DNA of 64,000 nt from Posidoniimonas corsicana. GTDB taxonomy: Bacteria > Planctomycetota > Planctomycetia > Pirellulales > Lacipirellulaceae. The notes beneath the pieces were generated by a model. That model had not been told where the DNA came from. It did not search any database and was given only the letters and a program-made list of their open reading frames with translations. Where the stretch lies: contig NZ_SIHJ01000002.1 of assembly GCF_007859765.1 (NCBI RefSeq), positions 682,001 to 746,000 of the forward strand, given 5' to 3'. Both the position numbers and the translations under genes were made by a program. Shown piece after piece: positions 59,097 to 64,000 of this stretch (its first letter is position 1; each line of letters opens with the position of its first letter).

Positions 59097-61433
59097 CTAG
59101 GCGGCCCTCGCGGGGTCTGCGTCATCGCCGCCCAAACGGCGCCAGTCTCGGGGGTCGGGATCCACCGGCGAAGTCGGTGGCGCGGCTACCGGCGCCAGCT
59201 CCTCTTCCTCGGTGTGGCCATAGCCGTACTGTTGTCCGTACCCGTACCCGTACCCGTATCCGCCTTCAGACTTGTTGGAGATGCGGTTGGCGACCACGCC
59301 GTGCACATGGCAGCCGGCGTGCAGGAAGCTGTCGCAAGCGCGGACGACCAGGCGGCGGTGATTCTTCTCTGGCGTCACGACCACCACGACCCCATCCACG
59401 AGCCGACCAATGATCTGCGCGTCGCTCACGGCGAGCACTGGTGGGCAGTCAACAAGCACCTGATCGTAGCGGGCCTCGGCCCAAGCAAGCAGTTCGGTGA
59501 AGTTGGGGCCCGAGAGCAATTCTGCCGCGTCCGGTCGGCGGGGACCGGCTGGGATCACGTCGAGCTTCTCGAGTGGCGTCTTGACCAGGCAGCGTTCCGC
59601 CAACTCGGCGACGCCGCCCTCACACAGGAGAATATCGGTGACGCCGGCCTGCCCCTTAAGGTCCATCAGGCTGGTCATGCCTGGCTTGCGGAGGTCGGCG
59701 TCGATAATGAGTGTGCGTTTTCCGATCTGGGCAAAAGCCACGCCCAGATTAGAGGTGACGGTCGTCTTCCCGTCAGAGGGTTCGGCGCTGGAGATCACCA
59801 AACGTTCGGTCTCGTCGCCCCGCAGGGTCAGCGATGTGCGCAGTGTGCGGAACGCTTCAGCCTCGACCGAGTTCCCATCGACGTGCATGTGGACGGCGTC
59901 CAGCCCAACGCCCGGCAAGGGGTTGAGCGTCCGCACCACCGAGAGCACCGGCAGCTCGAGCTGGGCGGACATCTCGTCGGGCGAAGTGAATCGGTCGTCA
60001 AGCTGGTCCCGCACAAACACAATCACGGCGCCCAGGGCAAGCCCGCCCAGGATCGCCGAGCCGAACAGCGACGCAAACCGCGGAGAGACCGGGGTCTCCT
60101 CCGGCAATGGCTCTTCTACGATGCTCGCCCGGATGGGCGCCTGCACCTGGTGGATGTCGACCGCGGCGATCTTCTCGAAGAGCACGTCGTGAAGTGACTC
60201 GAGCCTCTCGACCTCACGGCTCCGCATGTCGAGCTCCACGAGCTCGCCCGACTGCTTGGCGGCCTCGATGCGGGCCTCGTCGAATGACGAGGACAGCACG
60301 CGTTCACGCTCGATCGCCTGGGCAACCGACTGCTCTAGCGTGCGCTTGATCATTGGCCCCAGGTCTTGGTTGTTGATCGACGCGTACCGCGACCCCGAGG
60401 CGGCGTGGTAGTTGGAGAGGTACTGCTGGAGCGCCGCGGCCTGCTCGGTAAGGGACACGACCCGGGGGTGGTTCGGCCCGTAGTGCGGCGTGAGCCGCCG
60501 CAGCTCGTCTTGAGTCTCCATGAGGCGTTTCTGCTGGGAAGAGAGCATCTCCAGGTCTTGGTGGCTCAGCCCCAGCGAGGCGAGCATCATCTGCTCGCCG
60601 ACCGCCTCTTCGACGACGCTCAGGTAGTTGCGCATGTCCTCGCCGCGCGCCAACGCCGCCGACACCGACGCCAGCGACGCCTGCAGGTCCAGCCGCTGCT
60701 GCTGCGCTTGCATGAGCGAGTCGTTCAGGTGGATCGCCCTCCCGATCAGCGGGTCGACCACGCTGTCCTTCTGGTCGATCGCCAGGTGACCGCAGCGTTC
60801 TCGGCAGGCCTGCAGGAGCCGCTGCTTCTGCAGCAACTCCTCCTGCAGCTGGTCTCGCTCGACGGTCAGCACGTCGAGCACGTCTGCGGCGGTGCTGCGG
60901 TGGGTCTCTTCGACGAACCTTAGGTAGCTGTTAATCACGGAGTTCACCACCGCCACGGCCGACTCGGGTTGGTGGGACCGGTAGCTTACCTGGATGAACT
61001 TGGTGCGGCGGACGGTGGTCGCTGAGAGGTTCTCGTTGAGCGCCTCGATCCAGCGGGACGGTTTCACCGTCAGCAGGTCGACGCGGTGCTCCGGTGGTAG
61101 GTTGGCGATAGCGTTCTGCAGCACGACGGGGCTCTTCACGAGCTCGCGGTGCGTGGCCATCACGTCGTCCGCACGCCCGGCGTCCGCAACGCCCGACACC
61201 TTGTCCGAGTCCTGCTCGATTAGCAGCAGCTTGGCGGTTGAGCGGTAGATACGGGGCGCGGCCACGTAGTACGCCATCGCCAATGCGACGCAGCCCGCCA
61301 CACACCACGCAATGGTGGACTGGTTCCGCTGCATCAGCCGCAGCAGCCTCACCAGCCCGTGGAGCGACTCGGCGAGCGAGCCCTCTTGGACGCCTTCGTC
61401 CTGGAACCCGGGTTGATGATCAGCGGCGGTCAT
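59097..61433 (-). CDS. Wzc-type chain-length regulator and tyrosine autokinase
   Basis: The 778-residue protein has two membrane segments (about 40-58 and 457-475) around a periplasmic Wzz domain (about 60-455). That domain includes coiled-coil stretches (about 180-240 and 320-430). The cytoplasmic BY-kinase domain has Walker A SAEPSDGKTT (about 548-557), Walker A' IIDADLRKPG (about 574-583) and Walker B VLVDCPP (about 662-667). The C-terminus has a tyrosine cluster GGYGYGYGYGQQYGYGH (about 722-738), the autophosphorylation site. It lies between wza and the ligase gene, the standard export-operon order. The tyrosine tract is encoded by a short tandem repeat (59236-59259). Confidence 0.95.
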   Translation of the reverse strand: MTAADHQPGFQDEGVQEGSLAESLHGLVRLLRLMQRNQSTIAWCVAGCVALAMAYYVAAPRIYRSTAKLLLIEQDSDKVSGVADAGRADDVMATHRELVKSPVVLQNAIANLPPEHRVDLLTVKPSRWIEALNENLSATTVRRTKFIQVSYRSHQPESAVAVVNSVINSYLRFVEETHRSTAADVLDVLTVERDQLQEELLQKQRLLQACRERCGHLAIDQKDSVVDPLIGRAIHLNDSLMQAQQQRLDLQASLASVSAALARGEDMRNYLSVVEEAVGEQMMLASLGLSHQDLEMLSSQQKRLMETQDELRRLTPHYGPNHPRVVSLTEQAAALQQYLSNYHAASGSRYASINNQDLGPMIKRTLEQSVAQAIERERVLSSSFDEARIEAAKQSGELVELDMRSREVERLESLHDVLFEKIAAVDIHQVQAPIRASIVEEPLPEETPVSPRFASLFGSAILGGLALGAVIVFVRDQLDDRFTSPDEMSAQLELPVLSVVRTLNPLPGVGLDAVHMHVDGNSVEAEAFRTLRTSLTLRGDETERLVISSAEPSDGKTTVTSNLGVAFAQIGKRTLIIDADLRKPGMTSLMDLKGQAGVTDILLCEGGVAELAERCLVKTPLEKLDVIPAGPRRPDAAELLSGPNFTELLAWAEARYDQVLVDCPPVLAVSDAQIIGRLVDGVVVVVTPEKNHRRLVVRACDSFLHAGCHVHGVVANRISNKSEGGYGYGYGYGQQYGYGHTEEEELAPVAAPPTSPVDPDPRDWRRLGGDDADPARAA
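59236..59259 (-). repeat. Tandem hexamer repeat encoding the Gly-Tyr tract of the kinase
   Basis: Four successive 6-bp units on the plus strand (CCGTAC, CCGTAC, CCGTAC, CCGTAT) encode alternating Gly and Tyr in the minus-strand kinase. Gain or loss of a unit stays in frame and changes the number of tyrosines. Confidence 0.8.
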
Positions 61434-61491
61434 GCGTGTCTGCGTTGGTGAGCGTCTGGCCGGGGTTGCCGGGCGGCCACGGGGCTGGGTC

Positions 61492-62607
61492 CTAGAACGC
61501 GGTGAGACGACTGCTCACGCCCATCGTTATCCGGAAGAAGTCCCGCATCGTATCGATGACTGTGGTGGCGACCGTCTGCTCGACGCTGACTAGGTCGCCT
61601 GGGCCTAGCACCAGGTTCTCATTACCGACGTGTTTCGCCTTGGAGATGCTTAGCTCGATCACTACCGGCTGGGTGCCGGGCCCCTCAGCCTCGGGCCGGA
61701 TCACGTACACGCGATCTGCCACCGGCGAGCTGACGCCGCCTGCCAATGCTAGCGCGTCCAGCACGCGTATCGGCTGGTCGTCGGGCAGCTCGAACTGGTC
61801 GGGGCGTTCGACCAGGCCGGTAACGTGGATCACCCGTTTGTCCTTGGGGTGCACCATCACGACATCGCGGTCGTCGAGGCGCTGATTGCCGCCGCCCGCG
61901 GCCCCCGCCTGGGCGAGGTTGATCCGCTCGGTAAGCGGTCTGTCGTTGGCGGCCGCCTCGTAGGCTACCTGAGTTACCCCATCGCCGACCTCCGTATTGG
62001 GCGGCGTCTTCTTGGCGGCTGTTATCAGGCCGGACCGCGACTGCCGGAGAACTTCAACTTCCGGGCCAGCCACGTCCGTCAGGCCGCCGGCGGCAGCGAT
62101 TGCGCTTGCGACGTCGCTCCCCGACCGCGGCAGGTCGTACGCGCCCGGCGCGCCGACAGCCCCGAGCACCACCACCCGATTGCTGGCCTGTTTGTGCATC
62201 TCAACTGTGATCTGTGGCTGCCGGTAGATGCCGCGCTCGACAGCCGCAGCGGCGATCGCACGGCTTGCTTCAGCAACCTCGAGCCCCGAGACTCGGACCT
62301 GACCAATGACCGGCATCTCGACGGCCCCGTCCCCGGAGACCTGGACCACGTGTGGCTCGTGCGAGTCAAGTTCGGCGCCGACCACCACGTGCACGGCCAG
62401 CAGGTCATCGGGGCCGATGGTGGTCGTGCGGCCGCCGCCGCTCGCCAGGCTAGAGAGCTGAATCTGACTTGCGGAAACATCCGCCGATCGACGCAGGTGG
62501 GACGGCAGGTCGGCCGCCTTGTAGTGCGTCGTCTGGCAACCCGTCAGCGCAGCGGGCAGCAGGCCGAAGAGGCACAGGCGGCTGACGGAGCGGGATATGG
62601 CTGACAT
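61492..62607 (-). CDS. Outer-membrane polysaccharide export lipoprotein (Wza-like)
   Basis: From the ATG at 62607 the product is 371 residues with a lipoprotein signal (LFGLLPAALTGCQTT, lipobox Cys at about 23). The polysaccharide-export (Poly_export) domain is IGPDDLLAVHVVV then VSGDGAVEMPVIGQVRVSG and YRQPQITVEM. Two SLBB beta-grasp domains follow: VVVLGAVGAPGAYDLPRSGSD with AIAAAGGLTDVAGPEVEVL, and IHVTGLVERPDQFELPDDQP with ALALAGGVSSPVADRVYVI. It forms the outer-membrane exit channel for the capsule or exopolysaccharide. It is the first gene of the minus-strand export run, with 58 bp to the kinase gene. Confidence 0.93.
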   Translation of the reverse strand: MSAISRSVSRLCLFGLLPAALTGCQTTHYKAADLPSHLRRSADVSASQIQLSSLASGGGRTTTIGPDDLLAVHVVVGAELDSHEPHVVQVSGDGAVEMPVIGQVRVSGLEVAEASRAIAAAAVERGIYRQPQITVEMHKQASNRVVVLGAVGAPGAYDLPRSGSDVASAIAAAGGLTDVAGPEVEVLRQSRSGLITAAKKTPPNTEVGDGVTQVAYEAAANDRPLTERINLAQAGAAGGGNQRLDDRDVVMVHPKDKRVIHVTGLVERPDQFELPDDQPIRVLDALALAGGVSSPVADRVYVIRPEAEGPGTQPVVIELSISKAKHVGNENLVLGPGDLVSVEQTVATTVIDTMRDFFRITMGVSSRLTAF

Positions 62608-62742
62608 TCGCGAGGAGTTCGTTGCGGGCGCGAGGTCTCGAATTACGATGGGGAGGGGATAAATACTGTTTCGGGCGCCCCCCAGCAAGGCCGGTCCCGC
62701 CGGCCGGCGCCCCAGCCCTCCCTCTCGACGCATCCCCGCCGA

Positions 62743-63873
62743 ATGCCGCAAGCCTCCCCCGCCGCCTGCCGACCGCTGATGGTTGTCGGCACCCGCCCTG
62801 AGGCGATCAAGATGGCGCCGGTGATTCAGGCGTGCCAGCAGCGGAGTGATGTGGCGCCAGTCGTCTGCTTCACTGGCCAGCACCAGCAGATGTTGACGCA
62901 GGTAGCCGACTACTTTGGCATCACCCCGGACGTCAACCTCGACGTGATGCGTGCCAACCAGTCCCTCTCCGGGTTGACGGCGCGCTGCCTTGAGGGTCTG
63001 GACGGCGTGGTTCAAGTGCACTCACCCACGGCGATCGTCGCGCAGGGCGACACCACCACGGTGCTGGCGGCGGCGCTGACGGCCTTCTACCATCGTCTGC
63101 CGCTGGTGCATGTTGAGGCGGGCCTCCGCACCCACAACCTAGCCGCGCCCTGGCCAGAGGAGTTCAATCGACGGGTCGCGAGCATCGCCTCGACAGTTCA
63201 CTGCGCACCAACCGAACGCGCGGCGGCCGAGCTGCGTCAGGAGAATGTCCCCGCGCGCCAGATCCATGTGACGGGCAACACCGTGATTGATGCACTGCTA
63301 GCAACCGTGCGGCGGGAGCGAGAAGACGCAGGTCGCTGGCGTCGACGACACCCCGAGCTGACACGACCGCGAATGGTCCTGGTCACGGGCCACCGGCGCG
63401 AGAACTTCGGCGATGGAATGCAGGCGATTTGTCAGGCGATAGCCACCTTGGGTGAGCGATTCAAAGATGCCGACTTTGTCTACCCGGTGCACCTCAATCC
63501 TAACGTCCGCGGTCCGGTGCACGAGACTTTGGGGGGCCTGCCCAACGTGCACCTGCTAGCGCCCGCCGACTACCCCGAGTTTGTGTGGCTCATGGACTGC
63601 TCGACGCTGATCCTAACCGACTCGGGAGGCGTGCAGGAGGAGGCGCCGTCGCTCGGCAAGCCGCTGCTGGTGATGCGCGACACCACCGAACGGCCGGAGG
63701 CAGTGGATTCCGGCGCGGCGAGGCTCGTCGGCGCCAGCACCGACCGCATCGTCGACGAGGTCGCGTTGCTGCTGGGCGACGAAGGCGAACTCGCCCGCCG
63801 GCGTCCCACGACAAACCCCTACGGCGATGGGCAGGCGGCGCAGCGGATAGCCGCCCTGATCGCCGCCCAGTAG
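62743..63873 (+). CDS. wecB: UDP-N-acetylglucosamine 2-epimerase (non-hydrolysing)
   Basis: The 376-residue protein has GTRPEAIKMAPV (16-27), AQGDTTTVLAAALTAFYHRL, VHVEAGLRTHNL and PWPEEFNRRVASI. GHRRENFG and LTDSGGVQEEAPSLGKPLLV complete the set, with RDTTERPEAVDSG the usual catalytic-loop motif. It interconverts UDP-GlcNAc and UDP-ManNAc for surface polysaccharides. It is divergent from wza across 135 bp, so it belongs to the same locus, and the downstream gene is outside the window. Confidence 0.95.
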   Translation: MPQASPAACRPLMVVGTRPEAIKMAPVIQACQQRSDVAPVVCFTGQHQQMLTQVADYFGITPDVNLDVMRANQSLSGLTARCLEGLDGVVQVHSPTAIVAQGDTTTVLAAALTAFYHRLPLVHVEAGLRTHNLAAPWPEEFNRRVASIASTVHCAPTERAAAELRQENVPARQIHVTGNTVIDALLATVRREREDAGRWRRRHPELTRPRMVLVTGHRRENFGDGMQAICQAIATLGERFKDADFVYPVHLNPNVRGPVHETLGGLPNVHLLAPADYPEFVWLMDCSTLILTDSGGVQEEAPSLGKPLLVMRDTTERPEAVDSGAARLVGASTDRIVDEVALLLGDEGELARRRPTTNPYGDGQAAQRIAALIAAQ

Positions 63874-64000
63874 CGCCGGCCCGACAACTGGGCTTGTATC
63901 TGTAGAACCATCGGCCATAGACTTTCCGCCCGGCAATCGGCCATGGACCCGGCCGCCCGCCAACTACCGCCTCCTCCCGGCTGAGCAATGGAATGTTCGA
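63874..64000. other. Right-hand window edge, no gene visible
   Basis: Only 127 bp remain after the wecB stop. They contain a less GC-rich start (63890-63930) and no recognisable coding start. The next gene of the locus presumably lies beyond the edge. Confidence 0.5.

Overview
The window is a high-GC bacterial chromosome segment with no rRNA, tRNA, phage or transposase gene that I could find. Several features point to a planctomycete, most likely of the Pirellulales (Lacipirellulaceae-like). These are secreted proteins with an N-terminal 'LEDR' type leader and C-terminal 'DGxVDAADYTVWRDN' dockerin-like repeats, a PEP-CTERM tail, BlaI/M56 regulator-peptidase pairs, short lysine-rich proteins, 'NPYASP' leaders, and many short lineage-type proteins with no recognisable family. 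The genus is inference.

Layout. 1-1828: a divergent pair of nucleotide-sugar enzymes (gmd, cut by the window edge, and rfbB). 2133-6173: a secreted GH2 beta-galactosidase and a secreted esterase. 6208-9039: a small basic protein and a queuosine-precursor cluster (queE, an unknown gene and queC on the minus strand, with queF divergent). 9092-15194: a TIM-barrel sugar isomerase, an Lgt-family protein, an EamA transporter, ruvB and a PrsW-type protease. 15195-16095 is a repeat-rich gap. 16096-24343: a TPR membrane protein, a DUF1569 protein, an alpha/beta hydrolase, a BlaI-M56 operon with a visible promoter/operator, and a DUF456 protein. 24648-31394: ettA, a histone H1-like protein, a leucine-rich-repeat-like membrane protein, an EF-P-like (EfpL/YeiP) factor, two uncharacterised proteins and proC. 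31566-37604: trpD, a nucleoside hydrolase, a zinc-ribbon protein, a SUI1/YciH factor and a transporter-receptor fusion. 37638-43889: two large secreted carbohydrate-related proteins (a sorbosone-dehydrogenase-like multidomain protein and a pectate lyase). 44202-50597: metH, a LarA-like protein and a DM13/PEP-CTERM protein. 50598-54359: a second repeat-rich gap, a coupled SET-domain plus AdoMet-decarboxylase-like pair, a DUF2071 gene with no canonical start, and a Tat-exported oxidoreductase. 54495-63873: an exopolysaccharide locus (wza, wzc-type kinase, O-antigen-ligase/TPR protein and FlaA1/WbpM-type dehydratase in one minus-strand run, with divergent wecB).

How genes work together. QueC, QueE and QueF supply preQ1 for tRNA queuosine; QueD is not in the window. 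gmd, rfbB, wecB and the FlaA1-like dehydratase make activated sugars, and Wza/Wzc and the ligase polymerise and export the glycan. The secreted GH2 enzyme, pectate lyase and sugar-dehydrogenase-like protein fit a polysaccharide-degrading life style.

Non-coding structure. The larger gaps carry several families of long inverted repeats. They include a 33-bp unit present three times (two copies forming a perfect hairpin), CCACGAAGG-type hairpins, CCGACGG palindromes, and a TTTTGTCC...GGACAAAA unit shared by two gaps 35 kb apart. The most unusual protein observation is the AdoMet-decarboxylase-like protein at 51587-51979. It keeps the Ser, His and Cys of the pyruvoyl enzyme at the right spacing but has lost the flanking Glu and His of the E-S-H motif, and it is translationally coupled to a SET-domain protein.
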